Below, piece after piece: positions 7,843-19,350 of a DNA stretch of 64,000 nt; position 1 is the stretch's first letter, and every line of letters starts with the position of its first letter. The stretch covers positions 25,603 through 89,602 of the forward strand of contig JASAND010016529.1 in the NCBI GenBank assembly GCA_030248195.1. Direction: 5' to 3'. Made by a program: the position numbers and the translations under genes. The notes below the pieces were generated by a model. The model made no database searches and had not been told where the DNA came from. It was given only the letters and a program-made list of their open reading frames with translations. The DNA is from Trissonchulus latispiculum (taxonomy: Eukaryota; Nematoda; Enoplea; Enoplida; Ironidae).

Positions 7843-9753
7843 TTAAAGGAAGAAATAAAGGTGATAGAATTTTGTCCTATTCTCAAAAAAATTTATGGAA
7901 AATATTGCATCTAATATAACACCAGATCTATCAATTATCCAAAATAAATTGGCATTATTTTTAGTATTTTGGTAAATAGCATTAGTATACATTCTTAGTC
8001 TATTTAATATCAATTTTAAAGCACAGCCAATTCCCTTTGACACAGGTTTTGTAATTGCACTGTGACTGGCTACTATAAATCTATGTTTAACTGGATTCTT
8101 ATGAAATTTAGGAATCATATATATAAATGGGAATTGTCTACAGGTTTCTGTAACATTCCAGCCCATACAGTACATATCTTCACATAAACTATTAATTAAA
8201 ATATCTTTATTAACTGCCATATATTCGTACACATCACTTACAAAATTTATACTATTATTACTGGTATCAACTTTAATTCCTAGTTCATTTAAGATAACAC
8301 TTATGTAATGCTGCTTACATATTATAGCATAGGTTTGGTTTGCTTTATCAATAGGAGTAAATACATAATTCTTTTGTAACTTACGCAGTTCATTTTTATT
8401 ACATTCTATATTTAACTGTTTACTTATTGTAAAATTACCCTGCCTATTTATTTGGCTTTCAATCATTTCATATATTCTATTACTCCACAAATATAAATTA
8501 CACTTATCAATCTCCGATACTATCTTATTAAAACATAAACTTTTAATATACTTACTCAAGCCTATTTTCACACTTTCCATAGCTTTATTCTTATCATTAT
8601 CTTTAGCAATGCGAAATTTACAACCCAAGGCAAGTAATCGACTTACTACCTCATTATCTACAACACTTACATCAAAAGTAATTATGTGCCTATGATAATT
8701 ATCAATATAATTTACTTTTTCTTTACATATACAAGTAGTACTTTGTTTTAGAAAATCCATAACTTTTAAATTACTAACCGTTTCCTTATAATTAAATATT
8801 AAAGTTGACGTACTATTATCATATTTATATATTGTCATAGGTCTAGCATATAATCTATTCTCCAATGGCCAATAGGTTGAGGCATAGTCAAAAACTTTTC
8901 GGAAATCAATAATATCAAATAATTTATTAACATAATGAAATAAAATTTTAGGTTTCTTAGGTTGTTTCAACTTTTCATTGTTAATACTACTCTTATACAT
9001 TTTAGTCAAGCACAAATCAATAAGCAACTCTACTATATCACCACTTTCTTGTTTATCTGAAATAAGCAAAAACAGCTTTCTTATTTCCGATCTACGTAGA
9101 CCAAAAATAATTTTAGTAATGCTTTTTCGATATTCTAATTTATCTCTAATAGGCCTTTCTAGCAGCTCTTTATATAACTCATCAGCATTTATCCTTAACT
9201 GTGTGCTAGAAGGCTTTTTAAAACCTCTAGATCTTGTTCTTTCAGCTTTACTAAAATTACAATACACAGGTATATTATTATTTTCATTTCTTAAATAATC
9301 ATTAAGTCCATAAGGGTATTTTGTTTTAAGTAATTTAATCCAGTATTCTTCCCTATCTAATAAATTTTGTCTATTAATAGACTCATCTTCTACATGCTTA
9401 ACTTTTTCAATTATTTTAAGACTGAACTTTTTACACTCATTATTTTTAAAATGTGATACTAAATTAAAACATCCAGACTGACCTGAACCACAAATGGCTC
9501 TAATATGTTCCATCATTCTTATCCTGAATTTACGTTTAGTTTGTCCTACATACTGCATACCACATTCCATACATGTAATTAAATAAATCACATTTCTTGT
9601 GTCACAAGTTAAATATAGTTTATCATTGTTAATTACATTGTAATTCCACGACTTATACGTATTCTTAAATGTTTGTTGAGTGTCCGTACGACAGCAAACG
9701 ATGCATCTAGCTCTATCACAGATAATATAATTAGACGCAGGTGAAAAACCACC
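7843..9753 (-). pseudogene. Penelope-like retroelement remnant: GIY-YIG plus N-terminal RT part
   Basis: The frame is open on the minus strand from just after a TAG at 9754-9756 to a stop at 7843. No ATG precedes the first domain, so a 5' exon or the 5' end is missing. In order: a Cys-rich lead (CDRARC, CC), then a GIY-YIG nuclease with NVIYLITC, CGMQYVGQT, an Arg-rich helix and a conserved His, then ~350 residues of linker, then the RT N-terminal block with FTPIDKA and MIPKFHKNPVKHRF. The frame ends before the RT palm motifs: no FDFSTLY and no YxDD remain, so the copy is 3' truncated and inactive. Domain order (nuclease before RT) is that described for Naiad/Chlamys-type PLEs; canonical PLEs carry GIY-YIG at the C-terminus. 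Assignment to that clade is inference. Confidence 0.75.
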
Positions 9754-9756
9754 CTA

Positions 9757-10083
9757 GTATGACGCCTCACCCAAAGCGACATGGGTGGACACGGAGAAGG
9801 TTAGGTTTTGAAAGGGACCAACCCAATGAAAAAACCCCAGAAAAAACTAAGTGCAAGTTCAAATCCGTTTAATCCGCGTAGCTGCACGAGGATTAAAAAC
9901 TAGTTGTAAATACAAGAGACGGCTTAAACGGATTAGAATTAATCTTTAAAGAGACAAGGAATAAGCAGGTCGGATTAAAATTAACTCTTCCATTTTTTAA
10001 TCCTAAGTGTGAATAAAGAAACAGGATTAGATTAAAATTTTAATCCTAGGTGCACTAAAGAAACAGGATTAAATTTAATCCGT
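9757..10083. other. spacer with GGATTAAA words
   Basis: No gene seen. Several GGATTAAA/TTTAATCC words occur here, ending in CCGTTTAA at the edge of the TTAA-flanked element. Confidence 0.4.
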
Positions 10084-11311
10084 TTAAGGGGGGGGTCGCC
10101 AGGTACCAAATTTTATAATCACCGATTTCGCTCATTTTTGGGTATAATATACCCCCGTATGTGCCCAAAAACAAGACAAATTTTTAGAGTCCAGGGTCAA
10201 TCCAGTCTAGAGATATTGCAGTTCAAATCTCTACAATTTAGTATTTACGTTAGTATTCCTCGCTGAGGGCTTCGAAGTCGCGTACAAGTGGGATGACAAG
10301 AGACTGTGGCATGACAAATACATCAATTCAAAGCCTTTACCTGTAGGTGGTTATTACCGCATAAATTACAGTGGCAAGCTAAGCAACGAGCGAGACACGG
10401 CGATTGGACGATTTGGTAAAGCTTATTTCGACTGTCATTTGATTCAAACTTTAACTCGCTCTAACTTTCTCATACAACTTTATAGAGACTTGGTGCAAGA
10501 AGATAAAATGTTCAGGACATCGAGAGCTTCAATTTGATATAAAATATGGCTATATTTGAAAAAGTTGAAAATTTGACATTTTTTGCTCATAGGTGTCCGC
10601 CATGCTATCGTAGTACGTCACCAAAGGAAAACACAGGCTACTAGCATGAAACTTCACATAAGCGTAGGTTTTATCCCAGTCTATTAGCATGCCAAATTTT
10701 ATTGAGATACCTTAAGATTTGACTGACTTATGAGGCAGCCAACATGAAATTTTCGAAAAATGACGGTTTTTGAGGAAAAATGGAATTTCTGCTACCGAAA
10801 CTGCGAGCTACTGAAAAGGCCAAATAGGGATTGATTATATGCAAAATAAAGCTCTAACAATATACTGTGCTAATATCTAAACGCGAAGTTTCTACACCAA
10901 AGGGTTAGTTCAGGACAAGACAAAACGCGCACTGACCTACACATTTGTAGAGCGATTTTGAGCAAAAATCGATTCTCCGGACTTTGAAAATTTGTGTAAA
11001 ATCAGCGACCCTACGGAAAATGAGCTCGTATAGATATTAGCACTTTACCTAGTCCAAATTAGGTTTACAGCCGAGTCGTAGCCGATTTACTCTTACACAG
11101 CGCTCAAACTTTTGGTAGCAGAAAAATTTTCCTAACTTTTTCATTTTCCTATGTTTAACACATGTCGGGGTCACCTTTGGAGGGCTACTGTGAATGATAG
11201 GAAAAGTTTTGCAACAAACGCACTTGTCTTGTTTTGCGGACCCATGGGGACTACAAAATATGTGAAAATGAGAAAAATCAGAGATGGTCGAAAAATCGCG
11301 ACCCCCCTTAA
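10084..11311 (+). mobile_element. 1.2-kb TTAA-flanked non-autonomous DNA element, copy A
   Basis: Bounded by TTAA at 10084-10087 and 11308-11311. Termini are inverted: GGGGGGGTCGC at the left and GCGACCCCCC at the right. No transposase frame is present. Internal sequence matches copy B (13052-14221) in reverse orientation over essentially the full length. TTAA target duplication is shared with piggyBac-type elements, but the G-run termini are not the usual piggyBac ends, so the superfamily is left open. Confidence 0.7.
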
Positions 11312-12015
11312 CTCGGTGGATTAAATTTTAGTCCGTTTAATCCAGGGCCATAGTTATTGTTTACGGGGAGGTGATGGAACATGGAAGCCAAAAATTTAGC
11401 GTTCTTAGGCGAAATCAAAATTTGCAGATTTTTGGATTTTCTAGGGAAAACCGGGTCACCGGGTCAAGCCCAACTGACGCGGTTCAATCTCTCTAGACCA
11501 TTATATTATTTTGTGTGCGATACAATCAAAGTGCGAAAAATTGGGTGTTGTAGGTCTATACGGGTGAAAGTTAACTAACGTCTAATTAATGAGCTGTGGT
11601 TTACCAAATGAACCCAACTTTGCTCCAATTAATACTCCAAATCTGTCTTGACTTGAGTAAAATGACGTGATTTTGTTAACCCCTGCGTTCACAGTGCTAG
11701 ATTACATTATCGATAATGTCGCTGTTTGCCATTTCAAAGAAGTGAGTCAATTACTCCAAAGTACTGTGGCAGAATTGGCTGAAGCTTTGCGCATTACAGG
11801 CCAGTGAGTGTACCAAGATGTGCAGAAAGCTACCAGGTCACTAAACCTCGCTCCAATGTTTAGAAATGCTAGATTGATTTCTCGAAGTATGGATGGCGAT
11901 CACTACAAAAAGCTTTAAGACTAAGCGCTTAGCTAGCTTTTCAGGCCTAAAATACGGGTTATTTCTTTTACATATTATATTAAACGTTGTAGTCAGTCTG
12001 CTTACGTGGTTTCAG
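11312..12015. other. spacer upstream of RPS13 exons, probably intronic
   Basis: Ends in a polypyrimidine-poor but valid acceptor TGGTTTCAG at 12007-12015. I could not find the preceding RPS13 exons here. A 106-bp open stretch at ~11703-11808 (DYIIDNVAVCHF...) has a coding look but matches no RPS13 segment. Confidence 0.4.
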
Positions 12016-12311
12016 GACCGTGATTCCAAATTTCGTCTAATTCTGGTCGAGTCCCGTATCCATCGCTTAGCTCGCTACTACAAGAAAAAGCAGATTTTGC
12101 CTCCAACGTGGAAATAGTAAGATGTTTACCGTAGTAATCTTTAATATCTTCATTCTATTTTTCTGTTTCATCGCTTGTCATTTTTGAAAGTCTTATTTTG
12201 TAAACGATGTTATTGCGTTTGATTTGTTATCTTGATGTAGTTTGAATTAAGCTTTGCCTTTTGTTTTTGTGTTTCAGCGAATCCTCTACTGCTTCCGCTT
12301 TGGTATCATAA
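12016..12311 (+). CDS. RPS13: ribosomal protein S13 (uS15), last two exons
   Basis: The exon at 12016-12116 encodes [16 protein letters not shown] then RLARYYKKK and PPTWK, the C-terminal block of eukaryotic RPS13. It ends in TA before a GTAAG donor at 12117. After a 161-bp intron ending TTTCAG at 12277, the exon at 12278-12311 supplies C (completing the Tyr codon) and then [10 protein letters not shown] with a TAA stop. Human RPS13 ends in [11 protein letters not shown], so the join is exactly as expected. RPS13 is a universal 40S subunit protein. Splice sites and frame are intact. The upstream ~100 residues (MGRMHAPGKG... in most animals) are not visible between here and the window start, so this is either a gene with a transposon-filled intron or a detached 3' fragment. 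Confidence 0.85.
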
Positions 12312-13051
12312 TTGGATGTTTCAAGCAAAAGGCGAACAATGTTATTTCGACATTTTGTTTGTTGTTGCATATTTGTTTTGAAGATTAAAGTTTGAATTGA
12401 GAGTTGAATATTGCATTATTCGTAGGTTTACATGAAGTTAGAACTAAGGTGGAAGGTTCCTGAGCTCCTCGTTACATTAATCTTCAAATTCTGGGACAAA
12501 AATCCTACCTGTATGCTTCAGGCTAAACCCATGTGAACAGCCGCTGCAAGGCAGACATGTTTCCCAAATTAAACTCATTTCCTCAACTAACCCTTATGGT
12601 GAAAGCAACTGGGAGGCCTCGCACTTTGGGGAAATCATTTTATTTACCAGGAAAGGAAGCGTCCCGCTAAGCTAAGTAGGAATAAAATTTTAACTCTAAT
12701 AAAGTTTTCTTTAATTTAAAAGTTTACTTATTTAATCTGCCATTTTTTATGTCAATAGAATGAGGTATCAAGGAAAGGGCTTTTTAAGATTTTAAGTCGA
12801 CCTTTTCCATATCTAATGTAATCTGTTCATAATCTTTAGTTTTCTGAAATTTAAAACCCAAGCAGTATGAGCAAATCCGGATTAGATTAAAATATCCAAT
12901 CTTCGAAGCATTCAGGATTTAATTTAATTTTTTTAACTCTTTCAATCAGAGTTGGGTTAAGACTTAATTTATTTTAAGGTGCTGTTTCCTTAATGTGGCA
13001 GCCTGCTGTAATGCAATATACTTTGACACAGAACTTCTTTCTCAATGAGAT
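12312..13051. other. RPS13 3' flank, gene-free
   Basis: A weak poly(A) signal ATTAAA lies at ~12383. The rest shows no ORF of note. A GGATTAGATTAAA word occurs near 12890. Confidence 0.4.
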
Positions 13052-14221
13052 TTAAGGGAGGGGGTCGCGATTTTTCAGATATTTTGTAGTCCTCATGGGC
13101 CCGCAAAACAAGACAAGTGAATTTGTTGCTAAACCTTTCCTATCATTCACAACAGCCCTCCACAGGTGACCCCGACATGTGTTAAACATAGGAAAATGAA
13201 AAAGGAAAAGTTTTCTGCTGCCAAAAGTTGGAGCGCTGTGTAAGAGCAAGTCGGCTACAACTTGCTGTAAGCCTAATTTTGGACTAGGTAAAGTGTTAAT
13301 ATCTATACGAGGTTATTTCCCGTAGGCGTAGGGCCGCGGATTTTATACGCATTTTCAAATTCCGGAGAAGTCGATTTTTGCTCACAATCGCTCTGCAAAT
13401 GTGTAGTAGGTCAGTGACCATATTGTCCTGTCCTGAGACCAACCCTTTGATGTAGAAACTTCGCGTTTAGGTATTAGCACAGTATATTGCTAGAGCTTTA
13501 TTCTGAATTTTATTAATCCCTATCAGGACTTTTCAGTAAATTTGGTAACAGAAATTCCATTTTTCCTCAAAAATCGTCATTTTTCGAGAATGTCATGTTT
13601 GTTGCTTTATAAGTCAGCCAAATCTTAAACTTCAGGTTTCTCAATAAAATTCGTCTTGCTAATAGGCTGACATAATGCCAACGTGTATGTAAAGTTTCAT
13701 GCCAATAGCCTGTGTTTTGCGCTGGCTACATGTTACGATAGCATGGCGAACACATACAGGCAAAAAATGTCAAATTTTCAACTTTCCCAAATATCGCCTA
13801 ATTTTATACCAAATTGAAGCTATTGATGTCGTGAACATTTTATCTTTATAACCAAGTCTCTACAAAGTAGTATAAGAACGAAGACTTAAAATGTGAAGCA
13901 AATGACAGTCGGAATGAGCTTTACTAAATCGTCCAAGCGCCGTGTATGGCACGTTGCTTGGCTTGCCACTGTAATTTATATGCAGTAATAAATACCTACC
14001 GGTAGTGGCTTTTGTCTTTTGTCATCCTATATGTACGCGACTTCGAAGCTCTCAGTGCGGCATACTGGCATAAATACTAAATTGTAGGGATTTGAACTGC
14101 AATATCTCTAAACTGGATTGACCCTGGACTCTAAAAGTTTGTCTTGTTTTTGGGCACATATGGGGGCATATTATTATAGCCGAAAATGAGCTAAATCGGC
14201 GACAATAAAATTTGGTATTAA
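13052..14221 (-). mobile_element. TTAA-flanked non-autonomous DNA element, copy B (inverted)
   Basis: TTAA at 13052-13055 and 14218-14221. The left end, GGGAGGGGGTCGCGA, mirrors the right end of copy A. The right end lacks the G-run of copy A's left end (it stops at ATTTGGTA). By eye, divergence from copy A is roughly 10-15%, so the two are independent insertions of one family. Confidence 0.7.
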
Positions 14222-14650
14222 GTAACAGCAAGAGTACATAATGATGAGAGTATGACAAGCCTAACCCTCTATGCAGTGAAGGCCAAAACTATGCGATGCG
14301 CGCTATCGGTTGACCCGCTCCCCACGAATTGACCCCCTCTCACATCGCCCCTATATGGGTACATAGTCCCAAATGGGGGTCACTCACTCGCTTAGCATGT
14401 TTTTTACATGCAAGTGTTAAACATACACGCTTAAACCCCTCCCCAAATTGGGCCACTATTAATTTCAACGTGTAATTATGCAAAGCAGTGAGCGACCCCC
14501 GTTTGGACCACGTTCCCATATAGGGGCGGTGTGAGAGGGGGTCAATTCGTGGGGGGGATCAGCCGATAGCGCGCATAGCATAGTTTTGGCCTTCACTGCG
14601 TAGAATGTTACGCTTGTCATACTCTTATCATTATGTACTCTTGGTAACAG
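14222..14650. mobile_element. 415-bp palindromic MITE with 7-bp target duplication
   Basis: GTAACAG at 14222-14228 is repeated at 14644-14650. The element 14229-14643 has TIRs starting CAAGAGTACATAATGA and extending ~150 bp inward with few mismatches, including the GACCCCCTCTCACA block. It has no coding capacity and abuts copy B exactly. Confidence 0.8.
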
Positions 14651-15384
14651 TATTCAGATTCTAGCAATGACTTACTTAGACTTACTACCTAATCATAAAA
14701 TTTTTAAGTAGTTTTTAAGCCTGCACCACTTCGCCATCTCTGCTTCTTGCAATTATGACCGTACCAGGTTTGGTGGCTTGCTTGCCGAATAAATCAACAT
14801 TAAGACACGTAGTTTTATTTTAAATGACGTAAATCAGTAACATCTAACATTGGTGCAACACTCCATCCTTATATGTACTTCAACATTCTTATCTAAATTA
14901 GAATTCATCAATTTTGTGCTTTGCTTATTTTAAATCAACAAGGTTCTGGAAGCAAAAGCAAGTGCTAACAGCGAGAATCAGTTTATTTTGCACGCATCTA
15001 GCCTCAAAATTCAAGATGATTAAAATTATTATTTTTTCTAGGTCAGAAGCTATTCACCTATTGGGTACCAAATTTGATAAAATCCAAACTCTATTATCTG
15101 CTAGTGCTAAGTATGTAAATAATGTAACCCTCGTTGATCGCAAAGCACAAAATTGATTATCCATACTTGAACATACAAAGCATTGTGTCACTAAGGTACA
15201 ACAAATACAAACAAATAAATTGCTGATGAGTCAGGGCATTATTTAGCTTCACTAGTAGCTTTACCAACGAACTGCTTGAATTCTAAACAACAATTCAACC
15301 AACCATCATATAAAATTGAACCATAATGTAACTTTATACAACTAAATTATTTATATTTATATGGGGAATAAATGCTTAAGCCTT
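14651..15384. other. gene-free AT-rich stretch
   Basis: No supported ORF or RNA gene. An 80-codon frame at 14914-15156 has no recognisable features. Confidence 0.35.
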
Positions 15385-16270
15385 GCCGCGCCTTCCCGGC
15401 GGAATGATTGAGCCGAATGGTTAAGGTGGTAGTACCACTTGCGGAATTTTCTACAAAATCTAAGTATGGATGAAGTATAATCTTGGCAAAAATTTAGGTG
15501 AACTAAGTTTGGTTGGCACTTGGCAGGCTATCCTTGCACAAACTTTTGGTGTCACAGAGTACATAAATGGCTGACTACTACCATCATGGCTTTGCTCATG
15601 CACAAACAGTCAAAATTTTATTTAAGCTTTTTCTGATAAATTGAACTCTACCACCTTGAAGAGCACGAAGAGATTATCTCTTCTGTACAAGTTCTCTCTT
15701 GTCTAAGTTCTAAGGTCTAAGTCTGAGCTCTTTTTCTCTAAATTACAAATTTTTGAAATATGCTAAAAACGGAAATCTCACTTTTAAGAAAAACTAAAAA
15801 ACGGCCTGAGTGTATTTGAAAACTAACCATATACCCAAAATCTCAAATGATTTCGTAAAGGATTGAAGAAGATATTTAAATTCAAAGCTTTTAATACATT
15901 TCCTATTGTGTAGGCACCAAGCCAGTTCCCCCAACGTCAGCTCATCTAGGCAAAACATGATAGAGAACAACTGTGCCAAATTTTAAGCCGATTCATAAAG
16001 TATTCCTAGTTCATAGTATCTGTTGTAAGTCCACCCCAGTAGTGGTACTACCACCTTTAAGGCCGGTTCGCCGTGAGCTCCAGCCAGCCGAGCTGTCTAT
16101 TCTTTCTTAACTGGTCGGTAAATGGGTACCAGTGCGCTCGGAAGTTCACAGGAGTCTTTGTACTAGCGTCTAAGCCTGGCAATGTGCTGCCCCTCCCTTC
16201 CACAGATGTATTCAACATTTGAGTTGTCACTCCTGGCTGCAGGGGGTCACTTTACCTTTTACTTTACCAT
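15385..16270 (+). mobile_element. tRNA-derived SINE, split by a DNA element
   Basis: An A-box-like head (GAGCCGAATGGTTAA) ends at 15424. The SINE body resumes at 16057 with GGTTCGCCGTGAGCTC, GGTAAATGGGTACCAGTG and a TTTACC-rich tail. The body matches the intact SINE at 19504-19882. The segment carrying the B box is missing, so this copy is also internally deleted. Confidence 0.65.
15421..16060. mobile_element. 631-bp TIR element inserted at TTAA inside a SINE
   Basis: TTAA flanks at 15421-15424 and 16057-16060. TIR GGTGGTAGTACCACT at 15425, with its exact complement ending at 16055. The TIR is itself nearly palindromic. No transposase frame. Confidence 0.7.
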
Positions 16271-16447
16271 AAATGCTTAGTTGAAAATGAAAATGTTCGC
16301 TATCAACTGGTTTGAATTATAGAAATGCAGGAAACCTAGAGAATTGTAAGATTGAGAAGGAATTTTATTTTTTCTTATACAATTTATGTTTGTTCTTTCA
16401 AAGGAATAGTATTAATGTTTAACTCTTATACATTATTACACTATTAC

Positions 16448-16639
16448 CGTAGAAGCTGATTTTTGCATCATTGTTCTTGTCAGCATTCTTAATGACATTC
16501 ATAATGAATTTAACATTCATCTTCAGCAGGGGATCGTCCTTTTTTTCTGCTTCCAGTAGCATTATCAGAATGTCTTCTTTGCTTAGTTCCCCACTTTTGT
16601 CCTTATCATACTCGCTGAACATATCTTGTAGGGTCTTTT
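16448..16639 (-). CDS. EF-hand protein, internal exon
   Basis: 192-bp minus-strand exon between an acceptor (TTCTGTACAG) at 16640 and a donor (G|GTAATAG) at 16447. It encodes one full EF-hand loop, D-K-D-K-S-G-E-L-S-K-E-D, followed by a helix, a linker and the start of a second loop, D-K-N-N-D-A-K-I-S-F-Y, whose 12th position would be supplied by the next exon. EF-hands bind Ca2+ as pairs. The ORF could be read on past the donor, but it loses the EF-hand pattern there. Parent family (calbindin-, calmodulin- or parasite-CaBP-like) cannot be told from one exon, and flanking exons were not found. Confidence 0.65.
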
Positions 16640-18000
16640 CTGTACAGAAGGACATATGTATTTGCAGACATTACATTGCAATTCATTGGAGTAGCAGTAC
16701 ACATGCCGGTTTGGTATTTTCTGAGCTGTCGGATTCCCCCTCCCGCGAAAGCTACATTGGTAAACGTTTCTATGTCCCGCGTTTACTCTAGGTGAAAAAA
16801 GAAACCCACATAAATCATAAATCACAAAAAATGATTTTTTCATATATAATTTTAAGAACAATATATACGCTTTACTGCAAAACTGAAAAATTAATGCTGA
16901 AAAACAATTTCTCGAATCATTAATTCTGTCATAGAGGATAATAATTAATATTTTTAATATATGCATAGTTAGATTTTCGCTTTAACAAATTAAAATATTA
17001 AAATCATTTATGCTATACCTAAATATAATCGTTAGGCGAAAATACAAAAAGCTTCGCGAATTAACTGATCACACGGGAGCACTTTTGTAGAAGACTCAAA
17101 ATTCCTGTATTTTTACAAAACTTCTTAAGATTGCGGCGCAACGAATGAAATTTAATTGCTTATTTTATTCTAGACTACACATAGGCATTGCCTGCACAAC
17201 TCCGGCACATGTGCAGGCTAGGGAAAACGCACAGTGCGTAGCAAACATGTCACCCCCGCACAGGAAAATTTTATGCAACACAGTAAAACGCATCAATATT
17301 TTACCTCGCGCACCAAGGTGGTCGTTAACGGTTTCCCATACACGGCGGCCATTAGATGAGGCCGCTTTCGCGGAAAAAGCCAAGAACTGTCTCCGGTACC
17401 CGTAATAAGCAGGTTAGGTTGGCGGACAGGCCGAGGAACTTGGCACGTGGTCACAGGTGGACAAGGGGGGGGGGCTTTACGACTAAAATTTCCAAACATT
17501 TTCCGGCTTCGCCGGAATTTTTCACTTAAAATTACTATTTTTATCTGAAAAACGTCCGAAAAACGTGTTTTAGTTAAAAAATTGCTGTTTTTTGCTAAAA
17601 AATGGCCAAAATGACTTAGAAATCGCTCTCACAAGGGGTACCCAAATTTGCTTTTACAAGGGTCAGTGAAATTTGACCTCCCGTTCAGGTATGCACGTGG
17701 TGCAGATGTAAAGCTGGACAATCCAGAAGTAGGTGGAATAGTGTGCCCACTTCCTCACCGCACGAGGCATAGTCAGGGAAAGGCTAGGCCGCTGGATCAA
17801 TTAACTGGCGGTATTCAGACAGTAGCATGGATTTGCCAGTGAGCAGCTGGCTTAGGATGATTCTAGCACTCCTAGGAAGAGCAATTTTCAAGAGGCCTTG
17901 GAGATCCGCTATCTACATATGTAGCGAGGGTCCGCTGGTGACATAGATCCCGGCCACTGACGTTTAACAGATCTCTTGATGGCTGATTTATTGGGTATCG
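16640..18000. other. gene-free stretch with dispersed repeat
   Basis: 17060-17160 (ACTGATCACACGGGAGCA...) is similar to 23405-23490, marking a shared dispersed repeat. A C/G-rich patch (17385-17480) and a CCGGCTTCGCCGG hairpin (17502) are present. Short ORFs at 17145-17405 and 17648-17842 have no recognisable features. Confidence 0.4.
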
Positions 18001-18007
18001 GCTTTAT

Positions 18008-18180
18008 GGATTACTGAAAATTTTCATATAGACTTCATGGATTACGGCCCATTTGTGTTGCGGCGTTGTGGATTATTTGAGTTTTCTGTCTGAGTGCAGT
18101 GGATTACAGACTGAATTGTTCTGGTTGTTGTGGATTACTGTTGTATGTGGTTTGAGAGCTAAGGATTACTGTCCAGATTA
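18008..18180 (+). repeat. 31-bp-phased GGATTA repeat, six units
   Basis: GGATTA starts at 18008, 18039, 18070, 18101, 18132 and 18163, exactly 31 bp apart, while the intervening 24-25 bp are almost fully diverged. GGATTA is the core bound by K50 homeodomains (Bicoid/Otx/Pitx). This is either an old minisatellite with a conserved core or a phased binding-site array. Confidence 0.8.
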
Positions 18181-18254
18181 GGGTTGTTATTTTAGTGGCA
18201 TAGATGAATTCTTTTGAGTAATTTGTTGAAGATAAATTGTTTAGTTGTGAAATA

Positions 18255-18312
18255 TAAATTAAATGAAGGCTTCGGCTTAGGCTAGGGTTTGACTTAGGCT
18301 TAGGCTTAGACT
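18255..18312 (+). repeat. short interstitial TTAGGC-like run
   Basis: Contains several TTAGGC/TTAGAC words in tandem (GGCTTAGGCTTAGACTTAG). It is too short to call telomeric. Confidence 0.35.
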
Positions 18313-18496
18313 TAGTCTCATGTCTGATACCATTTTACTCTATTTGTATATGATTAACTTATCCGCGTTAGGGTGACGGTTCACCACTGTCTTTGAATAA
18401 AATTTGGTACCCTGTTGGTGCGTACATAATACACGTATTTATGCATATGTGTAATTACAAAATATTAGCTAGCTTTTACATGTAATATGTGCATTA

Positions 18497-18605
<109 letters not shown>

Positions 18606-18639
18606 GATTTTGACAAGTTAGCAAGTTATATGTTTAACG

Positions 18640-18985
18640 AGTAAATTAGACAGCTTAGACTGTCATAAGATGACAGGCAAAGGTGCAAACTAAGCAAAAC
18701 AGCATGAAAGGGGGGGGGGGGGGTGTGCAGTGTTCTTAGACTGTCATGCAGGCCTTAGCCTGTCATTTCTGTTAACCTGTCACGCCTGCGTATTTGAGTC
18801 TATAACTTCAAAGAAACAGTGCCGCTTTTTGCTTGATGACAGGCTAGCGCGATAGAGTTCTTAGACTGTCAAGCAGGCGTTAGCCTGTCATTTCTGTTAA
18901 CCTGTCACGCCTGCGTATTTGAGTGTATAACTTCAAAGAAACAGTGCCGCTTTTTGCTTGATGACAGGCTAGCGCGATACGCAAC
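18640..18985. repeat. 125-bp tandem duplication with CTGTCA/TGACAG words
   Basis: Two near-identical units start at 18732 and 18857. Each has three CTGTCA words and a TGACAGG facing them, so the transcript could fold. An upstream partial unit and a 13-G run (18710-18723) precede it. Confidence 0.8.
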
Positions 18986-19350
18986 AAATGGTTGGCTTAG
19001 ACGGCCAAAACAAAGGATAAATGGTGGAGTGTTTCATACCGATCTCACAAGAAACAAACAGAAAAGTGCAGAGAGCTACTGTTGTATACCTAAATGCTGC
19101 CGTTAAAACTTATCCCAATCCCAATAGCATAAAAGTCAAAGACATGAAATACCTACGTCACCTTCTGACGTCATACTGTCAGTAGTGTCGGTTTAGGTGG
19201 TATACAGTCCTCTCGAAATCTTCTGCTAGTCGTCATGGATTACTAACTTCAAAAAGTGACACTTAAAACAGAAAGTTCGAAAAGGACAAATACTATTGCA
19301 CCAAAGGAATTTCATACCTATTAATTAATAATCCATGAATACACAACCAT
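18986..19350. other. gene-free stretch
   Basis: No gene or repeat recognised. Another GGATTAC occurs at ~19237. Confidence 0.35.

Noticed and set aside
18255..18312. Telomere (TTAGGC) tract
   Set aside because: Only a few imperfect units; interstitial and too short.
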